A stretch of DNA of 64,000 bases from contig JAFREQ010000041.1 of NCBI GenBank assembly GCA_025331565.1, positions 930,001 to 994,000 of the forward strand, in the 5' to 3' direction. The notes under the pieces are model-generated. The model did not search any database, was not told the DNA's origin, and was given only the letters and a program-made list of their open reading frames with translations. Within the stretch, counting starts at the first letter, position 1. Each line of letters opens with the position of its first letter. The DNA is from Holacanthus passer (taxonomy: Eukaryota > Chordata > Actinopteri > Pomacanthidae). Below are positions 33,716 to 46,003 of this stretch, in pieces. The position numbers were made by a program, and so were the translations under genes.

Positions 33716-35314
33716 CTTCAGTACTGCAGGCTGTCATGTTTGGTGCATCACGTTCCACACCAGCAGGCCCTGTCACTTGCCTCTCAAGAGTTATTGGTGT
33801 CTAAGAATATTAGAGAGAAATACGACTCAGGAAATTGGTAGTGGGGCAACAGAGCATGACAATCAAGATCCGTTTCCCTTTACTGTGGCCTTGTATACCA
33901 AGTAGCCACACCACCTCCTGGTAAGCCCAGTCATGACCGCATTAAAAATGATAACATGCGCCTTGTGTGGGCCATCGCTCTCTTACACTGAAACCTGCCT
34001 GATGTACACGTTTCCATTTTTAGAAAGAGATCTCAAAGAAGCATAAAAGTGATTCATAGCAGATGGTGGTTCACAGGCTGTGTTTGACCTTTGTTTGAAA
34101 TTAGTTTACATGCCAACAACTGATGCTATGGGCTATGCTGCTCGCTGGCACACAGTTGAGAGATGAGGGAGCACAAGTTGACATTGTACTGAAAGAGCTG
34201 CACGTACGTAACTGCAAACCGTAATCAGATTGAGAATGGAAAAAACATACCAATTACAACTATATTTGAAAAATAAAGTGCGTGCTATGTTATTCAAATC
34301 ATTCGCAGGTAGGAAGAATTTCCAATGTGAAATTACAATGCAAACATCTTCTGACATCTTTAATACTAAGAATTTTTTAAGTCATAGAAATGATGAAAAT
34401 ATAGTAAGTTTAGTAATACACACAGCAATGTCTATCTTAATGTTAGCCACCAGAAGCCACTGGTCATACCAGACCAAGGCTGTAGCAGCAAAAACGCTGA
34501 ATGTATTTAAATGAGCAGGAGTGTGTTTTATTGCTTATGAATGAAGAGGGTGTTATTAGTGGCCAGGAAGCACTGCTGCCAGCTCCTCTTGTATTTGCCA
34601 ATGTTATTATTATTATTATTCCTACCAGGAAATCTGCCTTCCCATGCATTAATATAAACACAACTTTGCACATAGATCCAGTCCTATGCCAAACTTCCTC
34701 TGCCGGCATTGTGGTAATAATAGTCCAGACAGTGGTGCTGCAGCAAGCATTTAAAGATTCAAACTTTGAAAAATTCATAACAAATCAGTAATACATGTTA
34801 CCAGGAGGAATTATGTCCATCCCTCTGTTTTCTCAAACACTGAAAAACTAATGAAATCTATCTACACCCACATTTTTTGCTGCCCTGCATCTTCAGACAG
34901 ATTTTTGAATCATCAGAAACTGAGGCCACAGTGCATCAAAATGTTCTACTGTAAACAACTTATATGCAAATTCGCGCTGAATAAATTTCCAGTGTTCATG
35001 AAAATAAACAACCAATTTTTGATGATCATGGTGGATGTAGTGTGGTAAATTTCAGAAATGTATCTCAAAAACAGATTTTTTTTGACAGTATTTTGAATTG
35101 TATCCACATGTATTACAGTAAATGGAAATAAAGTATCTTTCAACATCAGTTTGCCACTTACGAAGCAGTCAATCTCTGTAAAAATAAATTATGAATATCT
35201 CTTTGTTGTCTAAATGAAGTACAGCAATTCTCAGAATTGTGTCTTGATAGCTGAATTTTAGACACTAGTTCAGAATTTACCTTTACGTCCAACTCTGGTT
35301 ATTGTTCTTTGCGT
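33716..35314. other. Non-coding stretch; no gene seen
   Basis: Holds a short (TTA)6 run at about 34604-34620 and several 65-104 codon frames on both strands without family features. Confidence 0.5.
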
Positions 35315-35740
35315 GAAGCCATGTGGCACAGCAAGACCTTGACTTCCCCTTAGCGTCAAGGTTGTCGGTTCAAGCCCTGGGTGATGCAGAATGAACATGC
35401 TAATGCCTGCTCAGGTATTGTGCTGTGTGGATTAGAGACACAGTGAAAGATAATAATGGAGAGGAAGTTTAAAATAATTACGGTCCAGGCAGTTCTGCCG
35501 AGGGATCCCTCTGCCTCCTCCTCTTCTTCTTCCTCTTACTGTTCAAAATGCCCTTTTTGCACACTTCTCCATAGGTTCATTTAGCTTATCTATTATTCTT
35601 TACGCACAATTTGTCCTTAGGGGCTTCCATAGCCCAGCAGTTTCTCTTTGGCTGGAGTCAGAAAATGCTGAGTACAAATTTAAGATAGATCAGGGCAGTC
35701 TGTTCTTAATTACTTGCAGTTACTATGTCACTCTTTTTCA
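35315..35740 (+). mobile_element. SINE-like unit, first copy, with tRNA-like head
   Basis: The head has an A-box-like TGGCACAGCAAGACC and a good B box, GGTTCAAGCCC (35360-35370), followed by TGGGTGATGCAGAATGAACA, GCTAATGCCTGCTCAGGTAT, GGCAGTTCTGCCGAGGGATC, CCTCCTCCTCTTCTTC and AAAATGCCC. The body recurs at 35915-36230 in the same orientation. The order matches a percomorph interspersed unit I have seen with a tRNA-derived head. Ends are approximate. Confidence 0.6.
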
Positions 35741-35914
35741 TCTTGTTCTTTATTTTCATTTTTCTTTGTGAATATTAGAATCTCTGATCACTTCAACCTT
35801 TTCTAAGCATAGACTGTGTTGGTGTATTCCATATAAATAAAGTATGTACATCACACTACTAACCGTACATTGGAGTACAGTATGCAACATATAACATAAG
35901 TAGAGTGTATTTGT

Positions 35915-36230
35915 CTGCTTTTATGATAAAAAAGCATGGTCTGATGTGCTATCAGTGGAAAAGATTGTGTTTACAAGGCCCTGGTGATGCAGAAAGAACA
36001 TCTTATACCTACTCGGGCATTCATTTTGGTAGAGAAAGTTCTGCTGATGGACCCTGTGTTTCTCATTTGTCTTCCTCCTCTTCCTTTTATAGCAGCAGCT
36101 ATAATATCTTCTTTCAAATGAGGAACATTCCACATCTGTTCACCTGGGTCAGATTGTCTTATTTTTCATCCATTGTCTATTTTTGTCCAGCAGGTAGATA
36201 AATAGGTAGGTGGGTAGGTACAAGTAAACA
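35915..36230 (+). mobile_element. SINE-like unit, second copy, head mostly lost
   Basis: Shared blocks with the first copy: CCCTGGTGATGCAGAAAGAA, ACCTACTCGGGCATT, AAAGTTCTGCTGATGGACC, TCTTCCTCCTCTTCC, then CAGCAGCTATAATATCTTC and TTTCAAATGAGG. The B box is degraded. It ends near a TAGGTAGG-type simple run at 36194-36220. Confidence 0.55.
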
Positions 36231-36599
36231 TAAAGATAACTGATGCTCAAACACAAAATCCCAAAGTCAGAATTCAACAAAACAACAAAGACAAACTCAG
36301 TATAAGTGGGAATAGGCAGTTATGTATGTGCAGGGCTGATGAGGAAATGAGATGCAGGTGAAGAGGTGGGCGGGATGGCCATGCAACTGCAGAGCAGATG
36401 AGGGGAGGAGGGAACAGGTGTGGAAATGTGTGTTGCAGTCAAGTGATGTGGAAGGAAAAGAGGGAAAGTCCAAGGGCATCTGGTGGACAGATGGAAAATT
36501 GCAATGAAAGTGGCCAGGGGAAATGGTTGAATAAGAGGGACGGAGAGAGAGACTGTGACTAAAGTGACTGAAATTATTTCTGTAATATGACAAAATAAT
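36231..36599. other. Purine-rich non-coding stretch
   Basis: Rich in GA and GTG on the plus strand, with GAGGAAATGAGATGCAGGTG. This may be a fish repeat tail. The 126-codon minus-strand frame (Ser, Pro and His rich) follows from the CT-rich strand and is not credited. Confidence 0.4.
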
Positions 36600-36915
36600 G
36601 TTAAAGGGTAAGGTTGGAGATATATATGTCAACAAATCCCATGAAAACCAAAGCAACACAAAGACACAGAGCTCCATTGTTGTCCAAAAACTATTAAAAA
36701 GACATCAGTGAGCCACACTGTTGCACTGGATGACATGTTCCTTCATTACCATGAACACACACACACACACACTGTAGTTTATTTTGCCCCAGTCCCTCAC
36801 ACACCATTGTGCTGCCCCACATACTCACTAGAGCACCGAATTAATCCACCGCTGAAAATAGTCCCCATCAAATACACAATTTCCTCATGTTTGAATAATG
36901 TTTGCTAAAAACTAC
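36600..36915 (+). repeat. Percomorph dispersed repeat, copy C of three
   Basis: It starts TTAAAGGGTAAGG, passes AACAAATCCCATGAAAACCA, GACACAGAGCTCCATTGTTG and TCCAAAAACTATTAAAAAG, then the same block series as copy A: CAGTGAGCCACACTGTTGCA, GATGACATGTTCCTTCATTA, an AC run of about ten units (36754-36772), CTGTAGTTTATTTTG, ATCCACCGCTGAAAATAGTC and TTTGAATAATG. It is the most complete of the three on its left side. Confidence 0.75.
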
Positions 36916-37309
36916 AGTGACCAGCTGTTTTAGGAAATGACTGAGCCTTTTCAAAAATGAAAGTATATATTTGGGCCTTTTAGTCTTGAGTCTATTTATG
37001 TCTTTAGTATGAACCGATGAGCTCGGGGCTGAGATTCCATTTTCACAGGCAATCAGTCCAAATCCTAAATGTAGAAATGAAACACACATATGTATATAAG
37101 TGGCATAGCTTCAATAAAATGTGATATATCTCACACACACACACACACACACAAGCACACACACACACACAAGTGCGCACACACAAGCAGATCTCTCTGG
37201 CTGTACAAACCACCCAACATTGCTGTAGACACAGTTTCACATTAGCATAACAGTCACTTTCCAAGCAGCTCTGCATCTGCTCAACATTTCTTTCAAGTTT
37301 TGTCCAGTT
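36916..37309. other. Non-coding stretch with CA microsatellite
   Basis: Apart from the CA array at 37131-37185, nothing is recognised. Confidence 0.5.
37131..37185 (+). repeat. Interrupted (CA)n microsatellite
   Basis: Three CA blocks are separated by AAG and AAGTGCG interruptions. The minus-strand Cys/Val repeat frame covering it is an artefact. Confidence 0.92.
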
Positions 37310-37445
37310 AAGCCGTTTCCATAATTCATGAGTTTATTTGCATGGTAATTAGCAAATAGACTGAGATATGTCAGGCTTTAATTGCTAATGGGGCTGAAAG
37401 GTCAGTTCAGTCAAGAGCTTGTGACAGTGTGTGACAGCCAACAAG
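37310..37445. promoter_or_regulatory. Candidate enhancer: octamer plus TAATTA
   Basis: An exact octamer ATTTGCAT (37336-37343) is followed three bases later by TAATTA (37346-37351) and GCAAAT (37352-37357), so ATTTGC and GCAAAT form inverted arms around the homeodomain core. TTTAATTGCTAATGG follows at about 37378. This is the kind of POU/homeodomain grammar found in conserved neural enhancers. There is no coding frame and no repeat signature. Confidence 0.35.
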
Positions 37446-38112
37446 CAAACCCGGCAAAAAACCAAACCAAAAAAAAAAAAACCAGGGTGTGTGAAAGTGT
37501 GGGTCCGGGTGTGAATGGCCTCGCTTTGAGCTGCTGTCATCTGGAGAAACCTTTAACAAGGCCGAGCACAGAGGTGCTTCATTAGGGCAAAAAAAATGAT
37601 CTTGTTTGGTTTGTTTTTGCACAACGCACACAAAAAATTAATTAGAGGTTTGAATATATTCACATAATTTGTTTGTTGAGTGATTAGCCAGTGCAGTCAA
37701 GATAAAGTCGGTAAATCAAAGCAAAGTCAGTTAATGCACTGAAAACATGAGGAGATTATACACACACGCATTATACACAAGGTGACTTTCCATCCTTTCA
37801 GTTTGCGCACAAAAAAAACGTGAGTGGCAACGTCAAAAAGCTTCTGCTCCACTGAAGAGATGAAAAAGCAGTAGATGAAAACACACATCATCAAATTAAT
37901 GCTGTACATGACAAACATAAATGCCATATTTCCATCATGTTCTCGTTGTTTTATTATATCATCTAAGGTTTTTTGGAGCTAAAAAAAAGCCAAGTCTCCA
38001 TTTTCAGCCCCCCATGATCTGGGCTATTATGGTAAATCTGTTCTCTCCAAAAATACTGGATGTATTTATGCTGATTTGGTCTGCAATTATAAAATTATGA
38101 TTTGCAGTAGAT

Positions 38113-38113
<1 letters not shown>
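37446..38113. other. Non-coding stretch; no gene seen
   Basis: A run of about 13 A at 37470-37482 and nothing else recognised. Confidence 0.5.

Positions 38114-38154
<41 letters not shown>
38114..38154 (+). repeat. (GATA)n microsatellite
   Basis: About ten units of GATA/TAGA, uninterrupted, followed by CTAAG. Confidence 0.95.
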
Positions 38155-40164
38155 CTAAGTTCATCAGTACCCATGAAGGATTGGGATCATATTAAACCAG
38201 TTTGACTGTCTAATATCATGTTGATTCAACAAATAAGGATCATCAGCCTCCCACGGTTTTGTGACAAAAAAGATATTGTATTTTAATGTCTCTTTCATAT
38301 TAACATATGTTTTATTTGATTCCCTCTGTTGCAACTGCAAACACAAGAAAGCCTCTCTTTTGCATACAGTGTAATGACAATAAATAAAAAGCAACTCAAT
38401 TTCACAGCCAAAATGAAACAAGGGGAAAAAGAGAGATTGGAGTATGACACCTTGCACACCCACGCAAAGAAACCAAGCACAAGTGCAGGTAAACTGACAG
38501 ACATGCACAAATAAAAACCAAATAAGGCTCACAGGATTGTCTCTCCTGTCACCAGACTATTCACAGGGCGCTGCACTGCATGACAGTCCAGTGGGATGTC
38601 CTTCTCCCGCAGGCTGTAAAGCACCGCGAGGGCTCGTCAAGGACACAAACGCTCCATTCGGCCTTGTTATGTCGGAGTCAGAAAATGGCTGTGATCCCTC
38701 TGATGGCTGGATGAGTGCTGGAATACCCACTTAAGGCTAAGCCAATCTCTTTCTTTTGCATATCGCTGAAACATCACTTAACATTTCACCTCAACACTTC
38801 AACTTCACAGTGTTATAAAAGTGACACATATTACCTACTAAAGGAAATGGGAGCATGAAATGGCCCATAAATCGTAACAAGTACCGCTCTCTCTGGAAAC
38901 ATGCTGATGAGTTCTCCAACTTGGGTCTAAATATTATGACTCGGGGAGGATGTGTGTAAGCTGTCGGCAATCAACCAAAGTGCAGATCGTCAACTATTTT
39001 ACAAAGCAGAAAATGTCATGTTGTGATCAGAGAGTCAAAGAACCTTTGTATGGAAAGGTTTTTATCTTCTTGAAAAGGTTAGGGTCAGGGTCAGGATTAG
39101 GTTAAAGGAGAGCCCATATGCATCCTGGGGGTGTAGCTCGTGGTGCACAGGCAGAGGTAAAATAATATAAAATGTTACAGTCAGGGTTAGAAGAGATTTT
39201 TGAAGACTTCCCCCCAGAAAGCCGTCTGTCTTGGCAGTTTAAGTAGGGAGTTGAAGGCAGTGCCAGCACATGTCACTCAAAACCCTGCTGGTCCATGTGG
39301 ACCACCGTAGGATAAGACAAAGGAGAGAAAGAGAGAGAAAAGAGGGACAGGAGAGAGAGGCATGGAAAGGGGAAACAACTACAGAGGCAAGATGAGGGCA
39401 AGGTCACAGCGAGAAGGCTAACCTTCAGGCATGGACTTGAGACGTCCCTGGGCAGAACAAAGGGGGGTTCAAAGCAGCATTAGGAAGAATCTACCAGGGC
39501 CTTCTGGGGCGAGCCATGAGGCAAGGCAAGGGTGCGTGACATGGCCAAAGTGAAACAGGCACCCGAGTTGAGGTGGATGGGGTCAGCGTCTACTGTTGGT
39601 TGAGGAAATAAGAACCAAGTGCAAGAAAAGCCACAAAGCAACAGCAGTCCAGGAGTAGGATGTTGGGGTACGACGCATCCCAAAGCCCTTAAGGGGCCAC
39701 AAGCTGCAAAGGGAGACCCCAGTCCCTTATCCATCCCAGACCAGATTGTCTTCAGAACCATGAGCTGAAAGGTGTAAAGCCTGACCAGTCTTACATGTAA
39801 TGAATGGTTATCAAGCAAAGTCAGCTATGAAACTGGACAGTCTTAAAAAAACAACTATGAACAGGCAACAAATTGTATAACAGCCATAAAATAGGAGTCA
39901 TCCATGTTGTAGGACACATCAGAATAAGTAAACCTTAGCAGGATGGGGATAGGAAGGGGTTAGGGGTTTTTTTGTTGCATCTTCCTGAAAAGTCATACCC
40001 AAAATACAAAAGCTTCATTCTCCTCAATACAGAGAAATATAGAACAATACACAGCTGGAAGTCTTCTTCTTTGAAGCACACATCTACCCACGAACAACTT
40101 CCTCCCTGTTTTCCTTCCTATTGCATTACAGTTATCAAAGAGCGTATGAATGCAAGAGAATGAA
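38155..40164. other. Non-coding stretch; no gene seen
   Basis: A 65-codon frame at 38537-38734 and a 112-codon minus-strand frame at 39480-39818 have no recognised domain. A GA-rich run lies at about 39312-39372. Reads such as GGTTAGGGTCAGGGTCAGGA near 39078 are simple G/T-rich sequence. Confidence 0.45.
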
Positions 40165-40335
40165 AGAATGGATTTGCTAGAAAATGAGAATCAATGATAA
40201 CGATAGAACAGCAGAGGCTAATTGAGTCCAATCTACAGCCGGCTGGATTAATTAAATAAGTGGCAAGGGAGAAGACTTATAGATTCAGCTCCTCTTTCTA
40301 ATTGGACAACAAGATTGGTAATGATTGGAGTATTG
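40165..40335. promoter_or_regulatory. Candidate conserved non-coding element
   Basis: A compact block with GAATCAATGATAACG, GCTAATTGAGTCCAAT, GGATTAATTAAATAAG and TTCTAATTGGACAACAAG, that is, several TAATT cores and CCAAT/ATTGG boxes. No repeat or coding signature. Conservation is unproven. Confidence 0.25.
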
Positions 40336-43300
40336 TGTCCAGTGTTTGTGTCCCCTTACAGAAATAAATTAAAAAAGCAACAGTGCATAGACACTTTTGG
40401 AAAGGTTTCATGAATTTTGGATGAATTTGATTTAGGTGAACTTGAATAAAGGAAAACTTTAACTCGTACTTCCACAGTGTGGTGCCTATTGAAATTAGAT
40501 TGAAAGGGGGGAATCTCTTTCAGGAAGTTACACAACAGCCTGCAGCCCCTTCTGTGTTTAGATATGATATGGCGATTGGAATATTCTTTATTTATGATCT
40601 TGCATCTATGGTTTTTGTCAAAGATGTTGTTAAAAATATCATTTTTAAAAACTAAATTGTGCTCTGTATCATCAGCTGATGTAGCGCAACCTATATGTAA
40701 TTAACAGATACAAACTACAAGCATCTGCAGGCAAGCAACATGGCGAGAATCAACAGCATGCTGTTGTGTGTTTGAAGGGCAAGCAGCACAGATGGATCAC
40801 GACTGAGTGTGTGTGCAGGTAAACAGCTGGTGCAGAGAGTGAAACAGGGACAATAAGCCAAAATGTCTCCAGAACTCACGTAGAACACCATCCAACCAGT
40901 AGCAGTGCTTGTAAAGAGAACAGTAACACATGGGAGAAAAGATCTTATGAGCAGCTACACATGAGCCTCTATGGCTTTTACTCTTGCTGTTATAAACACC
41001 TGGGGCTAGATGTACAGTGTGAATGATGTTGATGCGTAAAAAACGTACATATGTAATTTCCCACACATAAACTGGTGTTTATAGAGGCAGGATATGCAGT
41101 GAGAATGTGCACACCTGACATGAATGTGTGACCAGCGTGAGCATGGTTTTCTAGAGCCAGCCACAGGTGATATGATAAGGTGGAGATGAAATATATGGTG
41201 AGAGATGGTGGTGAGTACAGGCAGAAGTGTTCATATGCAAAGTGTGGAAGCGAAAATCAGGCCTGTGCATCCAGCTCCACGACAAATAAGATTTCTAACA
41301 CAGAGACATATGCACAGTTTTATAAATCTGATGACTGTGCATATTTGAGTGACACAGGTTTAGTCGTGAATCTAGAGAGTATTATGCAGTAGTTTTTATG
41401 TAGTTTTTATTCCCATGCACAAAAATATAGGTATTTCGCATGCATATATAAAAAAGCTTAGAATGTGCACATTGTTGTTGTCTTTGCTCAGACTCTAGTA
41501 CTGACCTTGCTTCACACCCTGATATACCGCCCCCTCCCTTCATGGGCTTAACTGCACAACACATCCTCCAAATTCAACAACAAAATTTGTCCATATCCTC
41601 CGGAACAATGCATAGACGTTTTCTGATCTGACAAGCCTATCAGCAGGACGACATCATCTGTCTGTGCCTTCCACAACTGTTAGAAATCACTGTCGTAAAA
41701 CAAATCTTTTTTTTTACATTGTGACAAGGTCAAGGTGCAGGTTTGGTTAGGTTTAGGCACAAAAACATCTTGCATAGATGTACAGTGTGTCTATACAGAG
41801 GTGTTTCAGGTTCAGCAGTTTTCACCCATCTATCTCCTGTGTTTTACCTGCTCACCTGCAGTGATTGTAGGTTCTGAGCGCTGCCAAAAAGGCCAGTGAC
41901 CTACACTTAATACTGTCCCTGAATGCATGTGTAGACACAGACAGAGCACCGTCACACTGAAACACCAGAGCAAGTGCTTCAGAACATCGTGAGAAGAAGA
42001 ATATGAGCGATTACAACTGTGATTTTTCTGCAGATACAGTCAGTGTATATCACTATTATTCAAGTCTGATGCATGGATGAAATATTGGGCAGCTCCTTAA
42101 AATGTCAGCGGTAAACAAAGAGGTGACTCTGATGGCAGGAAATAAACCTCGGGGGTCAGTGGCTCACCACCAAGACAGCCTCACTGTCTGCTCTGCTGCT
42201 GTGTAAACTCCAGCGGCTGCAGGAAGAGATGGATCCACACGGCCGCCGTCTCTGAGGGGACCCTCATTGCCATGGAGCTCAGCCTCTCTGAGACACCTGA
42301 TCTGAATCCAATCACGGCAGCCGTCTGTGTGTACCCTCTGCAAACACCAGCCGCCCAGGAGACTGGCTGCTGCTGGCCTCTCTGTCCACATGAATGTAAT
42401 GCAGATCCATCTCAGCCTTCTGCTGCCAGCCTCCTCCCACAGCGGGATGACACACTGCCATTTTACTATAGCGGTCATCAGCAGTGCTGAGACATCAATG
42501 AGGATACATCATGGCACAAGTTTCTACACCAAGCATCAGGTGCATTTGTACTGTGAAAAGAGTGCTCTGCTGATTTAACACTGCACTCCTATAACACTGT
42601 CGGACTCATGATAGACGTAAAAGGATCTCAGTTCTTTCTCCACACCCTCAGATTTTTACAATAACTTATACTTCATATTATAACTTGCAAACATACAGTG
42701 GGACTCCCAAACACCTGGAAACACATGAAGTGAAATGATAGTGCATTATGGGTAATCATCAAAGTAACTGCCAAGATATCTGAACACCGTGACATTGATA
42801 AAAAATGTGTCCAGACAAGAAAGATGAGCAGTCAGACGATTGGACGTGTTAAGCGACCCAAGTTGGTCAAACGTATTTGGAAGAGAAAACAGTCAACGGC
42901 AAAACAATTACTCAGGTTGCATGTTGTAAACATTCATCACAGGTCACAGACCCACTTCCTGGTCCAGCTTTGATCTACTGTACTTGCTGTGGTTGTGAGC
43001 AGCCTGGTTTTCCCTTGGAAGGCAGGACTGCTAATGGCTCACTTTTGCTTGTAACTCCAAATAAATTGCTCCCTAATCTGACTAATATGTCAGCTTATTG
43101 ACCAACCTGTTTGATTGCCTCCTTGCATTTGTAGCTTATGGTGCTTGTCTGAGGTTCACTGGCTAGAAACAGCCTTGACAAGAACACATTGATTGATTGA
43201 CATACAGACAAATCAGGGTTGAATTCAGATGTGTGGAACATTGTGGGGCATGTTTTTATATTGGGTTTGGTAATAACGAGTGGGTCAGAGGAAGACAAGA

Positions 43301-44329
43301 GAGACAGACAGACAGCAGCAGATGATGGATTGAGGGAGAGGCCTTGTGTGCCAGTCGGAATGCAAGTCTGACAAAGGTCATATTTTTAATTATGTACCAG
43401 TCAGTGCAAAACTCACAGTTCAGTTACCAATGAACCCCAAGTCCTCATCTCAACAAAAAACTGGCCAACAGCTGGCCAACCAAAATAAACATGACGCTTG
43501 CTGCATATGACGACAAGACGTCCCTGTTCATCCAAGATTGTCTGGGTTTCAATAGGGTGCCCTGAGTCCTGCCAAATATCTGTGCAATTACTAAAATAAT
43601 TATAATATTATACTAAGTTTCACTTTATCATGTTCTGTTACACTGTTCTGTCGCACCATGCATCTGAATTGAACACTGATTTGTCTGTAGGTGTGTCAAT
43701 CAATCAGTTTGTCGCCTGTCAGTGAGTCACAGGCTTGCACCATAGGCTGTGACGCTCTTTCTGTCAGTATTTTAACTGCTAGCTTTTCTCTTTTTACATC
43801 CAGGGTTAGCTGTAAACAGAACGTTTTTAACGGGCTCCACGAGGCTTACTCCTTCCTTTGTACCCATCACTGAAAATGTGTGATGAATGGCATCATGTCA
43901 TTGGAGAGTGGGGTGACCAAAATAAGGTCACCTCACTCTTGCGTGGTGGTTTGATGGCGGGTCCACAGAGTTGAGAAAATGGAGTTAGATTGTTGGAGAT
44001 TGTTGGTTAGAGTTGGAGAATAATCTGATTCTGTAGAACGGGCGAACTATGAATTACTTTCTGTGATTTTTCTTTGATTTCTTGTGGATAGGTTTGAGCT
44101 TATGTCACATAATGATCATTCGAAACACAACAGGAATCTGTGGTCATTTGTCCTTGCTTGCTGTTCATTTGTATGTTTTCTCCAGGTCTGGCATGTTGAA
44201 CATTTGTGCAGAACAAAGCCACGCTTTTTAATCTTGCTCTGCGATGTGCTGTCACATTGAATGTGCTGTTATTGCCTCTATTAAGGACATGAATGAAAAA
44301 GGGAAACAGGCCTGAGGGAAACTTATTGG
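40336..44329. other. Long non-coding stretch; no gene seen
   Basis: Nothing firm. GGTTTGGTTAGGTTTAGGCA at about 41738 is the TTAGG-type repeat motif. The GC-richer patch 42160-42480 gives overlapping frames of 72-104 codons in three phases, none convincing. Confidence 0.45.
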
Positions 44330-44560
44330 GCCTCAGTTGTTCATATCTCTGTCAGAGGCCAGATGAGATGCACCAAATGAAAACCAAGCCCAATATTTCT
44401 CTTTGATCTGTGAATGCCTCGGGTGCGCTCGCATCCCGCAATTGAGAGATTAATATGTCTGTCGTCGTTATCATTAACTGCGTGAGAGGGATTGGGAATG
44501 CTGGCTGTGGACTGGTTCATCTTTTTCCTGCACATTATGTTGATTTTCAAGATGATGATA
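44330..44560. promoter_or_regulatory. Candidate conserved non-coding element with TCF-type site
   Basis: Contains CTTTGATC (44401-44408), a TCF/LEF-like core, then CGCAATTGAGAGATTAATATG and a CGTCGTTATCATTAACTGCG-like run. CpGs are more frequent than in neighbouring DNA. No repeat signature; the 103-codon minus-strand frame lacks family features. Confidence 0.25.
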
Positions 44561-45754
44561 AAATAAACAGAGCGTGAGTCTGACTTCATGTGAACAGCAG
44601 GGAATTCAAAGCAGTGGATGGTAACGTTTGCAAAGATGACAATGTGTACCATTTGTCTTCATAGCTGCAGGTAAAAAATGAAGTTCAGCTAAAAGGCGAT
44701 GAGGCTCATCAGAGCACAGACACACACATTTTGCCTCAGAACATAAACACATTGTACTGAACCATTTTTCAACCCAAATGTCATATACCATAGATTTATT
44801 TATGCTGCAAATAGGAAGAAACCTAATCATTATACGGCACTGTGTCTATTTTCTGTTCACACCACAATAAGCGGTTCAGGGCGATTAATGCAGTCTGGCC
44901 TTTGTGCATGCTTATACTGGATCAGGGGGGAAAAATCCACTTTTGGAATCCAGGTTTTCTTGGGCCAGGCAGACGCAGTGATGGATTGCTCTGCTGTTTG
45001 AATGCAAGGTGGCACGCATTAACATTTGTTCTGTATCTAAAAACATGCAGTGTTATTTCCATAAATGCAATCACACCACAAAGCGCAGACGCTTGCCCAG
45101 TGTCCAGGTTGCTGGAGTCAGCAGTCTGCCTGTCTCGCACCGAACCGTTTCAACACCGCGTCTCATTCTGCTCCTTTTTACACTCTAGTCCTGAGGAATG
45201 TCTGTGATATCTGGTGGTGTTTTTGCATAAGCAAGCGTAATGGCTGTGGTCTCAGTGGACAAAGCCATCACTGACAATAGGCATGTCCTTCATGCTCTTA
45301 GTTGGAGAAAGCGTTGTAATCACAGTAACATAATCCAATCTGTTCAAAGCTCATGATGCAAGATTGTTGGAGATGTCACTGCAGAAATCATGCAAGCTCA
45401 TGTGTATTTTTATCAGAACTTTATTTCACTGGCTTCACCAGTGTTAAAGAAATGGGTGGAAATCATGTCATTAAAAATGGTTCTTTTTAATACAGTCATC
45501 AATTTCAGCTATATTACAGAATTATGCTAAATCAATCTTGATCGTGTCAGACAAATAAAATCCAAAATAGGGAAGTTAAAATAATTTGAAATGCCTTTTG
45601 AAACAGATTCAATTAAAAGTGGGAGGAAGACAAGGTGTTCAATCAAACAATATAACATGGTTCCATGCAGTCCGAGCTGTGGAGACCACTGAGTTCTTCT
45701 ACTGTTTCCCTCAGTGTGGTCGCCGCCCTCTGTGAACATGTACTTTGACAGAGC
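44561..45754. other. Non-coding stretch; no gene seen
   Basis: A 121-codon plus-strand frame (44842-45207) shows no domain and no matching splice sites. Nothing else recognised. Confidence 0.45.
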
Positions 45755-46003
45755 CGTGCAGAGTTTGGCAGGTATTTGGTCATAAACTAGTCCTGGAAAA
45801 AAGGACATTTGGTGCTTGTGATGGACAGACAGATGAAAAGTTCACCAAAGTTAGACATGTAGTGTATGTCTGAACCAAATTTCATGATGATTCAGCCAGT
45901 CGCTGTCAAGACATTTTTCTGTGAATCAGAAATATCAACCTCAGGACGCTGGAGGAAAAGTCAGCAGATCACCAAAGTTATTGATACTCATCTTAGTGTG
46001 AAT
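45755..46003 (+). repeat. Percomorph dispersed repeat with doubled module
   Basis: GGCAGGTATTTGGTCATAAA is followed by AGATGAAAAGTTCACCAAAG, GTCTGAACCAAATTTCATGA, GATTCAGCCAGTCGCTGTCA and a second, similar module (AGGAAAAGTCAGCAGATCAC, CAAAGTTATTGATACTCATC). This series is a familiar non-coding unit of percomorph genomes. Another copy is at 50941-51245. Confidence 0.7.

Noticed and set aside
36297..36677. 126-codon minus-strand frame rich in Ser, Pro and His
   Set aside because: It is the CT-rich strand of a purine-rich stretch; no domain or splice borders.
38114..38154. Regular spaced repeats as a CRISPR array
   Set aside because: They are simple GATA units without spacers, in a vertebrate genome.
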